DNA from: Aporrectodea caliginosa
Taxonomy: Eukaryota > Annelida > Clitellata > Crassiclitellata > Lumbricidae
Direction of reading: 5' to 3'
Length of the DNA: 64,000 nucleotides
Assembly (NCBI GenBank): GCA_020284085.1
Contig: JACEVL010000003.1
Location: 1,058,692 to 1,122,691, forward strand
Shown here: one piece after another, positions 1 through 13,406 of the stretch
Layout: every line of letters starts with the position of its first letter
Position numbering within the stretch: position 1 is the first letter of the stretch
Program-made: the position numbers and the translations under genes
The notes under the pieces: model-generated
Told to the model about the DNA's origin: nothing
What the model saw: only the letters and a program-made list of their open reading frames with translations
Databases searched by the model: none

Positions 1-888
1 ATGCATTGCAAGATATACTGTTACTTGACCCCTCAAATGAAATACTTAGCCTTTAAGTATGCGAATGCACTTTCTAGGGCCTGAAGAGAAACCTTTATGC
101 TCACCAATACCACAATCACTCGCCTCTTTCTATGACTCTTCTCTAAATGCTCATCCTTCAACTGAAACATTATTATCAAGTCAAAATACACTGTAGAAAT
201 CCATTTCAAATTATGCTGTTACTGATCCATTCTAATTAAATACTTATCGTCCAGGTATGTGAAAGCGCTCTCTAGTGCCTGAAAAGAAACCTTTATGCAC
301 GCCAATACCACAATCACCCACCGTTTTGAATCAACAGTATCTAAGTGCTCACCCTTCCACTTAAACATTGTTGTCAAGCCAAAATACACTGTAGAAATCC
401 ATTGCAAATAATGTTGTTACTGAACCTTCATATTAAATACTTATCGTCTATGTATGTGAAAGAAGTATATAGGGCCTGAAGACAAACCTTTATGCTAACC
501 AAAACCACAATCAACCATCTTTTTCAAACACTCTTCTCTTAGTGCTCACCGTTCAGCTGAAACATTATTGTGAGGACAAAACACACTGTAGAAAACCATT
601 GCAAATTATGCTGTTACTGAAACCTTGTAATTAAATACTTATCGTCCAGATATGTGAATGCACTCTCTAGGGCCTGAAGACAAACCTTAATGCTCACCAA
701 TACCACAATCACCCACCTTTTTCAATCAACAGTGTCTAAGTGCTCACCCTTCCACTTAAACATTGTTGTCAAGTCAAAATACACTGTAGAAATCCATTGC
801 CAATAATTCTGTTACTGATCCCTTCCAATTCAATATTAATGTTATCTTGTTATGTGAATGCCCTTCCTAGGGCCTAAAGACCACCATT
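1..888 (-). repeat. Satellite array A1 (~198-bp unit)
   Basis: About 4.5 head-to-tail copies of a ~198-bp unit, cut by the window start. The phrase ACACTGTAGAAATCCATT (with variants) recurs near 187, 386, 585 and 783, giving the period. The orientation is opposite to array A2. The units resemble the A3-A5 sequence type (CCACAATCAC, CTGAAACATTATT) more than A2 and are more diverged from each other than units in A5, so this looks like an older array. No coding content is seen. Confidence 0.9.
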
Positions 889-1326
889 GATTCTATTGAG
901 AAGTTCTTAAAAGGGCATGTATGAAGTGTCTATATGAATATCTACAGACAGGCATACATACTGACGTAAATCATATATACAATATCGATCATACATACAT
1001 GCAAACGGACACACGTAAACATGTATAAGCAATGCATATCATACTTTTTCTGTTGTATGTTGCAGGGAAGATTTCTGTGGAGTCGAGGTTGTAGGCATTT
1101 GCGGAAGAAAATATTGGACATCGTAAAATGACTGATTACCATCTGTGGTCCTGCATTTCTGCTGGAATGGAACGTGCAACATGCACATTTTTTCTTATTT
1201 GAAACGTTGGTAGAAGTGTACTGTAACGTATTTAATTATTTGCCTGTTGTAGCATTCCTATTTTTTTTATCAGTCCAACTACTATGTAAGCAGGAATTAT
1301 TTTCATCAATCCGACTTCTAGAGGCG
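889..1326. other. Spacer between opposed arrays A1 and A2
   Basis: A 438-bp non-satellite stretch at the centre of the inverted A1/A2 pair. It is AT-rich with a TACATA-rich section (950-1030). Near 1,290-1,322 there is one unit of the dispersed ~44-bp minisatellite (AATTATTTTCATCAATCCGA). No gene is visible: the short ORFs here show no domain or composition signal. Confidence 0.6.
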
Positions 1327-4300
1327 AGTGATTGTGGTATTGGTGAGCATAAAGGTTTCTCTTCAGGCCCTAGAAAGTGCATTCGCATACTTAGGGGCTA
1401 AGTATTTCATTTGAGGGGCCAAGTAACAGTATATATATTTCTGTGCAATTGTACAATTAGTCTTGCTTTGGCGATAGTGGTATTCTTGAAGGTCTACCAC
1501 GTAGACAATGGTGATTCAAAGAGATGGGTGATTGGCGTTTTCTATAGCACTAAGGGTGCTCTTTGGTCCCTGGATACGGCTTTCACATACTTAGGGTCTA
1601 AGTATTTTATTTCAAGAGTCAAGTAACAGTATATCTGCAATGCATTTGAACAATGGATCTTGCATTGGAAATAGTGGTATTCTTGAACGTCTACTACTTA
1701 GACAGTGGTGATTGAAAGGAATGGGTGATTGGCGTTTTGGATAACACTAAGGGTGCTCTTTGGTTCCTAGATACGGATTTCACATACTTAGGGTCTAAGT
1801 ATTTTATTTGAAAGGTCAAGTAACAGTATATCTTGCAATGCATTTCTACAATGGATTTTGTATTGCCAATAGTGGTATTCTTGAAGGGCTACCACTTGGA
1901 CAATGGTGTTTGAAACAGACGGGTGATTGCCGATTTCTAGAGCACTAATGGTGCTCTTTAGTCCCTAAATACGCCTTTCACATACTTATGGTCTAAGTAT
2001 TTTATTTCAACGATAAAGTAACAGTATATCTTGCAATGCATTTGTACAATGGATTTTGTATTGCCAATAGTGGTATCCTTGAAGGGCTACCACTTACGCA
2101 ATGGTCATTGAAAGAGAGGGGTGATTGGCGGTTTCTATAGAACTCAGGGTGCTCTTTAGTCCCCAGATACGACTTTCACATACTTAGGATCTAAGTTATT
2201 TTATTTCAATGGTCAAGTAACAGTATATCTTGCAGTGCATTTGAACAATAGATCTTGCACTAGGAAATAGTGGTATACTTGAAGGGCTGCCACTTAGACA
2301 ATGGTGATTGCAAGAGCTGGGTGATTGGCGTTTTGGATAGCACTAAGGGTGCTCTTTGGTTCCTAGATACGGCTTTCACATACTTAGGGTCTAAGTATTT
2401 TATTTCAAGAGTCAAGTAACAGTATATCTGCAATGCATTTGAACAATGGATCTTGCATTTGAAATAGTGGTATTCTTGAAGGGCTACCACTTAGACAGTG
2501 GTGATTGAAAGGAATGGGTGATTAGCAGTTTCTCTTAGCACCTAAGGGTGCTCTTTAGTCCCTAGAAACGGCTTCTTCACATACTTAGGGTCTAAGTATT
2601 TTATTTCAAGAGTCAAGTAACAGTATATCTTGCAATGCATTTGTGCAATGGATCTTGCATTGGAAATAGTGGTATTCTTGAAGGGCTACCACTTAGACAG
2701 TGGTTATTGAAAGTGGTGGGTGATTGGCGTTGTGGATAGCACTAAGGGTGCTCTTTGGTCCCTAGATACGGCTTTCACATACTTAGGGTCTAAGTATTTT
2801 ATTTCATGAGTCAAGTAACAGTATATCTTGCAATGCATTTGTGCAATGGATCTTGCATTGGAAATAGTGGTATTCTTGAAGGGCTACCACTTAGACAATG
2901 GTGATTGAAAGAATTGGGTGATTGGCGTTTTGGATAGCACTAAAGGTGCTCTTTGGTCCCTGGATACGGCTTTCACATGCTTAGGGTCTAGGTATTTTAT
3001 TTCAAGGGTCAGGTAACAGTATATCTTGCAATGCATTTGAACAATGGATCTTGCTTTGGAAATAGTGGTATTCTTGAAGGTCTACCACTTAGACAATGGT
3101 GATTGAAAGAGATGGGTGATTGGCAGATTCTAGAGCAGTAAGGATGCTTTTTAGTCCCTAGAAACGGCTTTCACATACTTAGGGTCTAAGTATTTTATTT
3201 CAAGGGTCAAGTAACAGTATATCTTGCAATGCATTTGAACAATGGATCTTGCATTGGAAATAGTGGTATTCTTGAAGGTCTACCACTTAGACAATGGTGA
3301 TTGAAAGAGATGGGTGATTGGCAGATTCTATAGCAGTAACGATGCTTTTTAGTCCCTAGAAACGGCTTTCACATACTTAGGGTTTAAGTATTTTATCTGA
3401 AAGGTCAAGTAACAGTATATCTTGCAATGCATTTGTACAATGGATCTTGCATTGTAAATAGTGATATTCTTGAAGGTCTACCACTTAGACAATGGTTATT
3501 GAAATAAGTGGGTGATTGGCGTTTTGGATAGCACTAAGGGTGCTCTTTGGTCCCTAGATACGGCTTTCACATCCTTAGGGTCTAAGTATTTTATTTCAAA
3601 AGTCAAGTAACAGTATATCTGCAATGCATTTGTACAATGGATCTTGCATTGGAAATAGTGGTATACTCGAAGGGCTACCATTTAGACAGTGGTGATTGAA
3701 AGAGGTGACTGATTGGCGTTTTGGGTAGCACTGAGGGTGCTCTTTGATCCCTAGATACGGCTTTCACATACTTAGGGTCTAAGTATTTTATTTCATGAGT
3801 CAAGTAACAGTATATCTTGCAATGCATTTGTGCAATGGATCTTGCATTGGAAATAGTGGTATTCTTGAAGGGCTACCACTTATACAATGGTGATTGAAAG
3901 AATTGGGTGATTGGCGTTTTGGATAGCACTAAAGGTGCTCTTTCGTCCCTGGATACGGCTTTCACATACTTAGGGTCTAGGTATTTTATTTCAAGGGTCA
4001 GGTAACAGTATATCTTGCAATGCATTTGAACAATGGATCTTGCATTGGAAATAGTGGTATTCTTGAAGGTCTACCACTTAGACAATGGTGATTGAAAGAG
4101 ATGGGTGATTGGCAGATTCTATAGCAGTAACGATGCTTTTTAGTCCCTAGAAACGGCTTTCACATACTTAGGGTTTAAGTATTTTATCTGAAAGGTCAAG
4201 TAACAGTATATCTTGCAATGCATTTGTACAATGGATCTTGCATTGGAAATAGTGATATTCTTGAAGGTCTACCACTTAGACAATGGTTATTGAAATAGGT

Positions 4301-5890
4301 GGGTGATTGGCGCTTTGGATAGCACTAAGGGTGCTCTTTGGTCCCTAGATACGGCTTTCACATCCTTAGGGTCCAAGTATTTTATTTCAAAAGTCAAGTA
4401 ACAGTATATCTGCAATGCATTTGTACAATGGATCTTGCATTGGAAATAGTGGTATACTCGAAGGGCTACCATTTAGACAGTGGTGATTGAAAGAGGTGAC
4501 TGATTGGCGTTTTGGGTAGCACTGAGGGTGCTCTTTGATCCCTAGATACGGTTTTCACATACTTAGGGTCTAAGTATTTTATTTCATGAGTCAAGTAACA
4601 GTATATCTTGCAATGCATTTGTGCAATGGATCTTGCATTGGAAATAGTGGTATTCTTGAAGGGCTACCACTTAGACAATGGTGATTGAAAGAATTGGGTG
4701 ATTGGCGTTTTGGATAGCACTAAAGGTGCTCTTTCGTCCCTGGATACGGCTTTCACATGCTTAGGGTCTAGGTATTTTATTTCAAGGGTCAGGTAACAGT
4801 ATATCTTGCAATGCATTTGAACAATGGATCTTGCATTGGAAATAGTGGTATTCTTGAAGGTCTACCACTTAGACAATGGTGATTGAAAGAGATGGGTGAT
4901 TGGCAGATTCTATAGCAGTAACGATGCTTTTTAGTCCCTAGAAACGGCTTTCACATACTTAGGGTTTAAGTATTTTATCTGAAAGGTCAAGTAACAGTAT
5001 ATCTTGCAATGCATTTGTACAATGGATCTTGCATTGGAAATAGTGATATTCTTTAAGGTCTACCACTTAGACAATGGTTATTGAAATAGGTGGGTGATTG
5101 GCGTTTTGGATAGCACTAAGGGTGCTCTTTGGTCCCTAGCTACGGCTTTCACATCCTTAGGGTCTAAGTATTTTACTTCAAAAGTCAAGTAACAGTATAT
5201 CTGCAATGCATTTGTACAATGGATCTTGCATTGGAAATAGTGGTATGCTCGAAGGGCTACCATTTAGACAGTGGTGATTGAAAGAGGTGACTGATTGGCG
5301 TTTTGGGTAGCACTGAGGGTGCTCTTTGATCCCTAGATACGGCTTTCACATACTTAGGGTGTAAGTATTTTATTTCAAGAGTCAAGTAACAGTATATCTT
5401 GCAATGCATTTGTACAATGGATCTTGCATTGGAAATAGTGATATTCTTGAAGGGCTACCACTTAGACAATGGTGATTGAAAGAATTGGGTGATTGGCGTT
5501 TTGGATAGCACTAAAGGTGCTCTTTGGTCCCTGGATACGGCTTTTACATGCTTAGGGTCTAAGTATTTCATGTCAATGGTGAAATTTCAGCATTTCCTTA
5601 CTGCAATTTCTGCAGTGCATTTTGGCATTACAATGATGATAGAACTTAAAGGCTTCCACTGATTGAAGAGTGATTGCAAGATATCATTGATTGTCATTTT
5701 AGATAGCCTTAGGAGTGCCTAACAGAACCTCCCAAGAAAGGGAATTCAGAAATGCAGAGGTCAGTTTTTTATATGAAGGGCCAAATTGCAGCTTTTCTTG
5801 CTATCAAGTGCAAAGGAATTTGAGGAATTTCAAGGGCTAGGGCGGAGATGCAGCGTGGAAGGGCTTAATGATTGATATTTTGAATAGCTG
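1327..5890 (+). repeat. Satellite array A2 (diverged ~198-bp subfamily)
   Basis: About 23 direct copies of a ~198-bp unit marked by AAGTAACAGTATATCTTGCA and ACTTAGGGTCTAAGTATTTT. The unit is alignable with the A3-A5 satellite (shared GGGTGATTG, TCACATACTTAGGGTCTAAG, AAGTAACAG landmarks) but clearly a separate subfamily. The last ~300 bp (5,570-5,890) are strongly degenerate copies. Short ORFs of 61-76 codons inside are translations of the satellite, not genes. Confidence 0.92.
3290..5560 (+). repeat. Higher-order repeat inside A2, 791-bp period (4-mer)
   Basis: Within A2 the same monomer variants recur every four monomers. A variant with an uninterrupted 186-nt minus-strand frame starts at 3,496, 4,287 and 5,078, exactly 791 bp apart. 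The CACTAAAGGTGCTCTTTCG variant lies at about 3,927 and 4,718. This is the signature of recent unequal exchange or amplification of a tetrameric block. Confidence 0.85.
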
Positions 5891-6640
5891 CATTATTCAG
5901 GCGTTTCGTTTTAAATAAATTTTTATATGCTGCAACGAAACGATTTGGAACTTGTCTTGCGCCAAGTTCGACCTTGCATATGAAGGTAATCCCGTAGTTT
6001 AGGTTGCTAAATTCAGACCATGCTTTCAATCCCGTACTTTAGGTTGCTAAATTATTAAACGTTTCACGCTCAGTTGAATTCGTGAAAAGAATGTTTCCGC
6101 AAATAGAATATGTATTGGTGAACATATTTCTTTGCGTAAATAGAAATTCGATCGATGAAAATAATTATTTTCGTCAATAGAAGCTGGACTGGTGAACATG
6201 ATTCTTTGCGTGAATACGTACTTTGCCGTGTTAGCGTCGTTTATAATTTACTTGTTAACATACCGTTTATGCGTTCCAGCTTAAAAACAATAACGATCCA
6301 TTGCCCAATTAATGTACTACTATACTTAGAATTGGTTAAAATGAAGGAAATAAAGTAAAAAGTTATCGTAAATATGCAATATTTCTCATAACCAAATTTG
6401 TAATGGCCGCTTGAAAGCAACCATGAAAGTTGCAAGTGCGCAGCAATATTCATATTCACATATGTGCTGGTAGAGGGCGCACTAATATTGATATTGAAAT
6501 TAAAAACGAAGTCCCTGAATTGTAATATATGATAAATTGCCGGGAATAACCATATTAAATAATGAAACTATCAGAAGCGCCAATCACTCATCGGCCTTAA
6601 TAACTTTTCTCACAGGAAGCCATTGAAACACTGTCAATGT
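5891..6640. other. Spacer between A2 and A3 with minisatellite and shared element edge
   Basis: No gene is seen. Two copies of AATCCCGTAxTTTAGGTTGC lie at about 5,985 and 6,030. They are followed by 3-4 degenerate units of the dispersed ~44-bp minisatellite in GATGAAAATAATT orientation (6,090-6,230). From about 6,525 to 6,612 the sequence matches 42,681-42,768 (TATATGATAAATTG ... CACTCATC), marking an outer segment of the satellite-armed element family. Confidence 0.55.
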
Positions 6641-9590
6641 GAAGCTGATATATACATGTATATGTGTTGCAGAAATCGGCAGGACATGCTCAAGTTTGGC
6701 TCTATATTTCGAAAACTTATCCTCTAATTATGCTAAAGCCCTAACTAGGGCGGAAAGAGCACTCCTAGTCCTATCTAAAATGTCAATCACACATTCCTTC
6801 AATGACTGCTGCAACTGGTAGCCCTGAAACTTAACATTACTATAAAGCAACAATATATTTTACACATGCATTGCCAACAATGTCGTTATTTGACTTCTGA
6901 AAACTACTTAACCTGTAAGTATGTGAAAGACCTTAAATTCTTAGGGCCAAAGAGCACCATTTGTGCTAATCAAAAACACAATAACCAACCTTTTTCAATC
7001 AGCATTGTCTAAGTACTCATCCTTCAACTGAAACACTATTTCCAAGCCAAAATACACTGTAGAAATCCATTTCCAATAGTGCTGTTATTGGAACCTTCCA
7101 ATCAAGTACTCATCGTCCTGGTATGTGCCTTTTATAGGGCCTGAAGGGCACCTTGGTACTTACCAAAACCACAATCACCCAGGTTTTTCAATCAATATTG
7201 TGTAATTGCTCACCTTGCAACTGAAACATTATTGTCAAGCCAAAATGCACTGTAGAAATCCATTGCCAATAATGCTATTACCGAACCCTTCCAATTAAGT
7301 ACTTATCGTCTAAGTATGTGAAAGCCTTTTATAGGGTCTAAAGAGCACCCTAAGTACTGCCCAAAACCACTAAAACCCATCTCTTTCAATAACTATTCTA
7401 TAATTTCTGACCCTGCAACTGAAACGTTGTTGTGAAGCCAAAATAAACAGTAGAAATCCATTGCAAGGATTGCTGTTACTAGACCCTTTGTATTTAGTAC
7501 TTGTCGTCTGGGTATGTCAAAGTCTTTCATAGGGCCTGAAGAGCACCCTTGGTACTTACCACAACCACAATCACCCAGCATTTTCAATCACTCTTCTATT
7601 ATGTGCTGACTCTTCAAGGCAAAATACACTATAGAAATCCATTGCCAATAATGCTGTTACTGAACCCTTCCAATTAAGTACTCATCGTCTGTATATGTGA
7701 AAGCCTTTTATAGGGCCTGACGAGCACCCTTGGTACTTACCAAAACCACAATCACCCAGCATTTTCAATCACTTTTCTCTGATTGCTCACCTTGCAACTG
7801 AAACATTATTCCCAAGCCAAAATACACTGTAGAAATCCATTGCAAATAGTGCTGTTACTGGACCCTTCAAATCAAGTACTCATCGTCTGGGTATATTACA
7901 GCCTTTTATAGGGCCTGAAGAGCACCCTTGGTACTTACCAAAACCACAATCACCCACCTTTTTCAATCACTCTTCTCTGATTGCTCACCCTGCAACTGAA
8001 ACATTATTGTCAAAGCAAAATACACAGTAGAAATCCATTGAAAATAGTGCTGTTACTGGACCCTCAAGCCAAAATACACTGTAGAAATGCAAGTAATGGT
8101 GTAACTGGACCCTTCCAATTGAGTACTCATCGTCTGGGCATGTGAAAGTCTTTTATAGGCCCTTAAGAGCACCCTTGGTACTTACCAAAACCACAATCAT
8201 CTAGCTCGCTCAATCACATTACTCTAAGTGCTCACTCTTCAACTGAAACATTATTGTCAAGGCAAAATACACAGCAGAAATCCATTTCAAATAGTGCTGT
8301 TACCGAACCCTTCCAATTAAGTACTCATCGTCTGGGTATGTGAAAGCCTTTTATAGGGCCTGAAGAGCACCCTTGGTACTTACCCAAACCACAATCACCC
8401 AGCTTTTTCAATCAATCTTCTCTAACTGCTCACCCTGCAACTGAAACATTACTCTCAAGCCAAAATACACTGTGGAGATGCATTGCAAGTAATGGTGTTA
8501 CTGGACCCTTCCAATTGAGTACTCATCGCCTGGGCATGTGAAAGTCTTTATTAGGCCTTGAGGAGCACCCTTGGTACTTACAAAAACCACAATCATCTAG
8601 CTCGCTCGATCACTTTACTCTAAGTGCTCACCCTTCAACTGAAACATTATTGTCAAAGCAAAATACACAGTAGAAATCCATTGAAAATAGTGCTGTTACT
8701 GGACCCTTCCAATTAAGTACTCATCGTCTGGGTATGTGAAAGCCTTTTATAGAGCCTGAAGAGCACCCTTGGTACTTACCAAAACCACAATCACCCACCT
8801 TTTTCAATCACTCTTCTATAAGTGCTGACCCTTCAACTGAAACATTACTGTCAAGGCAAAATACACAGTAGAAATCCATTGCAAATAGTGCTGTTACTGA
8901 ACCCTTCCAATTAAGTACTGATCGTCTGGGTATGTGACAGCCTTTTATAGGGCCTGAAGAGCATCCTTGGTACTTACCAAAACCACAATCACCCACCTTT
9001 TTCAATCACTCTTCTATAAGTGCTGACCCTTCAACTGAAACATTATTATGAAGGCAAAATACACAGTAGAAATCCATTGCAAATAGTGCTGTTACCGAAC
9101 CCTTCCAATTAAGTACTCATCGTCTGGGTATGTGACAGCCTTTTATAGGACCTGAACAGCACCCTTGGTACATACCAAAACCACAATCACCCAGCTTTTT
9201 CAATAACTTTACTCTAAGTGCACACCCTTCAACTGAAATATTATTGTCAAGGCAAAATACACAGTAGAAATCCATTGTAAATAGTGCTGTTACTGGACCC
9301 TTCCAATTAAGTACTCATCGTCTGGGTATGTGACAGCCTTTTATAGGGCCTGAAGAGCACCCTTGGTACTTACCAAAACCACAATCACCCACCTTTTTCA
9401 ATCACTCTTCTATAAGTGCTGACCCTTCAACTGAAACATTATTGTCAAGGCAAAATACACAGTAGAAATGCATTGTCAATGATGCTGTTACTGGACCCTT
9501 CAAATTAAGTACTCATCGTCTGGGTGTGTGACAGCCTTTTCTAGGGCCTAAAGAGCACCCTTGGTACTTAGCAAAACCACAATCAATAAT
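6640..9590 (-). repeat. Satellite array A3, left satellite arm of element E1
   Basis: About 15 copies of the ~198-bp unit in minus orientation (GGTACTTACCAAAACCACAA, ACACTGTAGAAATCC, TACTCATCGTCTGGGTATGT). The first 300-400 bp (6,640-7,000) are degenerate copies, then monomers become regular. It ends at CCACAATC followed by an (AAT)n run (9,583-9,604) and the unique arm. The same (AAT)n boundary appears, inverted, at the start of A4. Confidence 0.92.
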
Positions 9591-11450
9591 AATAATAATA
9601 ATAATGAGGACCCCTTGCACGCTAAGGACAATGAGTGGACCAAGATGAGGTGGAGAGAACGGATCATACTATGTCATGTTCCATGAGGTTGAAACAAATA
9701 TTCCATTGGTGCATTTCCTGATCAGCTTGAGGTCTGATCTTCTTTCTGTTATTCTTCTTTAAATAGGTACTGTATTGTATGTTCTGTCTGCACAAATCAA
9801 TGTACTTAGTGAATGTTTTCAGTATATGCCATCACAAAGAAATAACAGAGAATTTATTCGATTGCAATGTGTACGTATGTAGCTATATTTAAATCACCTA
9901 CAAAAGCGCTGTTATGGTTTGACCAGCATAGGCCTAGGAGCATTTATCAATTAGTATGTTAGATGCGCTTATTATGCGAATCCAAAGATTCTACTTAACC
10001 TACCAGCTTTTGTCATTACTGCTGCAGATGCTGTTTGCCTGAATGACCATACTTCATCAGCAAACAAGTACGGAGTGGAAGAGGATTTTAAGTGTGGCTT
10101 CGACAGGAATATTCACACTGTTAAAGCGAAATATGGTCTAGCAGAATATTATAACAGTGGCTTACACATTCACGTGTTATCTAATTTTACAATATTTCAT
10201 TTGTGCATAGACAACTGTATAGAGGCACTGTAACTCTCCAATTTATGACTTAGTATACTAGTTGAATTTTTAAATTATTTGATATTTCTGAAGTCTTACA
10301 GTTTACTTAGTACAGATTAGTGGTATAGAAGACACAGAAGAATCAGAAATCTGTAAATGGATATATGCCCTGGTGGTGATATTATAAATTGAAGTAATAT
10401 GTTCCGTATTGTGATATTTGACACTGTAACGACAAGCTGCTTTTGTGTCGGGTTTGTGTCGCTTTCCGTACACTCGTGGTTAAAGTGTTTGAAGCTGGCT
10501 TAACTGTTTCGCTGTTGTTTCTGATTCTTTGCAGTACCATCAATGATGTCTACTTCAATATAATTATTTACTGAAAAGTATTAAAACAGTAATTTCTTTA
10601 TAATGTTAACAGCAATTACAGTGAAGTTTCATTCAAAACAATAATTAATTTCTTAATATTGTGAACTGCTTTAATTTTCCATGTTTTACTGTATGTCATT
10701 TTTCTGGTATGGTAGATGGTTTTAACTGAAACAGATTTACATATCACTCTGAAGTCTGAATCAAAATTCAGAACTGGTTGAAATGTTCTTCTGTTGCCCT
10801 GTTGTCTGTCATTCTGTGTGATACGATGCATGGTGATGACTTCAATATAATTACTTCACTCGCAGTATGGCAATTATAATTATGTCATACGAATTTACCT
10901 GAAGTAATACTTTATTTTACTTATAATTACATGTATTGAGAACTGTTCCACTAATTGTTAGTTTGTGATATAATGGTTGCTGTTCATTTCTTCAGAATCG
11001 TCTTCATGATGTTCGAGAAGAGTGCATGAAGTATGGAGTTCTTGAAAGCACGGACATACCAAGACCCATTAAAGGAGTTGAAATTCCTTGAGTGGGAACG
11101 GTCACCTTGTGTAAAAATGTCACCATTACAATACAATTTATAGCTTGTACTTTACAGCTGAAAGTTTTCAATAATAGTAGTGAAAATAAGCTTATTCTGC
11201 TGAGTTTGCTCTTGTGAGCAGTGGAGTTTACATATGTGCAGTGATTCACTGTACATAACGTTTCTGTGTTTTGCATTAGAACCACACACATGACATCTCA
11301 GAAAGGTGGTGGACATATATCTACTTTCAGTATCCTTTCACTTTTCTAAAGATCGGCATCAGATGTGTTAAACAGAATGGGATGTAAACTGGGAGTACGT
11401 AAATAAGTCCAGGTTGTGCCAGTCAATTAGTGACTACCTATCAAAACCAA
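9590..11450 (+). repeat. E1 left unique arm (inverted copy at 12.0-12.4 + 22.5-23.9 kb)
   Basis: This ~1.86-kb non-satellite sequence begins at the (AAT)n/GGACCCCTTGCACGCTAAGG boundary next to A3. Its reverse complement occupies 22,499-23,870 (outer part) and 11,968-12,446 (inner part). A third, direct copy lies at 35,485-37,310. The inverted copies are nearly identical, so a 71-codon frame reads identically at 10,616-10,831 (-) and 22,600-22,815 (+), but I see no protein family in it. The repeat nature explains that identity better than coding constraint. Confidence 0.9.
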
Positions 11451-11454
11451 CGTC

Positions 11455-11967
11455 AGAGCTGATTGTCAGAGGGAAAATATATTTCTAAGTAACTGATGAA
11501 CAGTAGCAGATACACATTAACTGGAAATGGTAACTACAGACATTGTAAGTACATAACGCAATAAACAATCTAAGTGAACACACACAAATCCAACTGCACA
11601 CTGATGCACAGTAGCAGATAAACATTAACTGTCTTCTTATGGAAATGGTAACTACAGACATTGTAAGTATATAACGCAATAAACAATCTAAGTGAACACA
11701 CACAAATCCAACTGCACACTGATGCACAGTAGGAGATAAACATTAACTGTTAAATGTCACACTGTCTTCTTATGGAAATGGTAACTACAGACATTGTAAG
11801 TATATAACGCAATAAACAATCTAAATGCACACAAAAATCCAACTGCACACTGATGCACAGTAGCAGATAAACATTAACTGTCTTCTTATGGAAATGGTAA
11901 CTACAGACCTTGTAAGTACATAACGCAATAAACAATCTAAGTACACACATGTGCATTTCAAATAACT
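11455..11967. repeat. E1 core: 108-131 bp tandem repeat at the palindrome centre
   Basis: Four imperfect direct units, each starting near CAGTAGCAGATA (11,501, 11,609, 11,727, 11,858), containing GGAAATGGTAACTACAGAC and CGCAATAAACAATCTAA. Unit length varies (108, 118, 131 bp). This non-palindromic core sits between the two inverted arms. One partial unit also follows the arm at 37,588-37,637. Confidence 0.85.
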
Positions 11968-12446
11968 GCAGTTATTTACGTACTCCCAGTTTACATCCCA
12001 TTCTGTTTAACACATCTGATGCCGATCTTTAGAAAAGTGAAAGGATACTGAAAGTAGATATATGTCCACCACCTTTCTGAGATGTCATGTGTGTGGTTCT
12101 AATGCAAAACACAGAAACGTTATGTACAGTGAATCACTGCACATATGTAAACTCCACTGCTCACAAGAGCAAACTCATGAGAATAAGCTTATTTTCACTA
12201 CTATTATTGAAAACTTTCAGCTGTAAAGTACAAGCTATAAATTGTATTGTAATGGTGACATTTTTACACAAGGTGACCGTTCCCACTCCAGGAATTTCAA
12301 CTCCTTTAATGGGTCTGTGTATGTCCGTGCTTTTAAGAACTCCATACTTCATGCACTCTTCTCGAACATCATGAAGACGATTCTGAAGAAATGAACAGCA
12401 ACCATTATATCACAAACTAACAATTAGTGGAACAGTTCTCAATACA
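11968..12446 (-). repeat. E1 right arm, inner part
   Basis: Reverse complement of the inner end of the left arm (about 10,940-11,410). It includes the segment TGTTTAACACATCTGATGCC and a 95-codon frame that repeats the one on the other arm. It stops abruptly at AATACA (12,446), where the Helitron begins. The arm resumes after the Helitron at 22,499 with no base lost or duplicated. Confidence 0.9.
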
Positions 12447-13185
12447 TCTATTAATATAAGCCGAAGTCTGTTTACGTTTTCCTTCTGTTTGTTTGTTTGT
12501 TTGTATGTATGTTTGTCCTTATGTAAAGGCTCCGAAACGGAACGCTTTAGCGATTTACAAAATTTTACGAAACGTTATTACGCCACGTCTAGATCATCGC
12601 GACTATTTTCAGCTCGCAATTTTATTTAAACGCCGATATATGGACATTTTAAATTATTTCCAACTGTTTCGACGAGTTTATTTTAATTATACAGGCCATG
12701 GTAGGCCTATGGCCATTTGTCCACGTCACGCATGCTAATTATGTAATCTAACGTCACGCGGCCTTAATTTTCAAATCAGGCGCTTTCGTTAAAAGACGCG
12801 GGTCGCTCCGAAAAATTACAATCGCAATAACGGCCGAACTTCGTCTATTATATCTAGCCCGGGAACAAATAATAGCCTACGTCGATAATAGAAAATAGGT
12901 TATAGAAAAACGACCGAGCTTAGTCTATTATAATTATTTAGCCCGGGAATAAATAATAAGCCTATATAGCCTAAGGTAGCGTAGAGATAACCCGTGCAGT
13001 ACACGGGCAAAGCAACTACTTTCACCTCTAAATGTCGTTTCCGTTCAGATATAGGCCTATGGACATTTTCTTAAATATTTGAAGCCCATCATCAAATATA
13101 GTAAGTAAGTAAATAGCCTTTATTTGCAGCCGTTACATATTACGTCTGGGAAAAACCCGGGCGAACGCCGGGTAAAAACTGCTAG
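12447..13185 (+). mobile_element. Helitron, non-autonomous, copy 1 (739 bp)
   Basis: It begins with TC after an A (12,446|12,447) and ends CTAG (13,182-13,185). About 9 nt before the CTAG lies a hairpin (ACCCGG, 7-nt loop, CCGGGT at 13,155-13,173). These are the Helitron end rules: 5' TC, 3' hairpin plus CTRR, no terminal inverted repeats. A second hairpin, CCCGTG/CACGGG, lies near 12,987-13,004, and AAGT repeats near 13,105. No Rep/helicase is encoded, so it would depend on proteins in trans. The next base pair starts copy 2. Confidence 0.85.
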
Positions 13186-13406
13186 TCTATAATATAAGCC
13201 GAAGTCTGTTTACGTTTTCCTTCTGTTTGTTTGTTTGTATGTATGTTTGTCCGTATGTAAAGGCTCCGAAACGGAACGCTTTAGCGATTTACAAAATTTT
13301 ACGAAACGTTATTACGCCACGTCTAGATCATCGCGACTATTTTCAGCTCGCAATTTTATTTAAACGCCGATATATGGACATTTTAAATTATTTCCAACTG
13401 TTTCGA

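Noticed and set aside
2260..5263. Repeated 61-76-codon minus-strand frames (MVALxxYHYF type)
   Set aside because: Direct translations of A2 satellite monomers, recurring at the higher-order period with no initiation context or domain.
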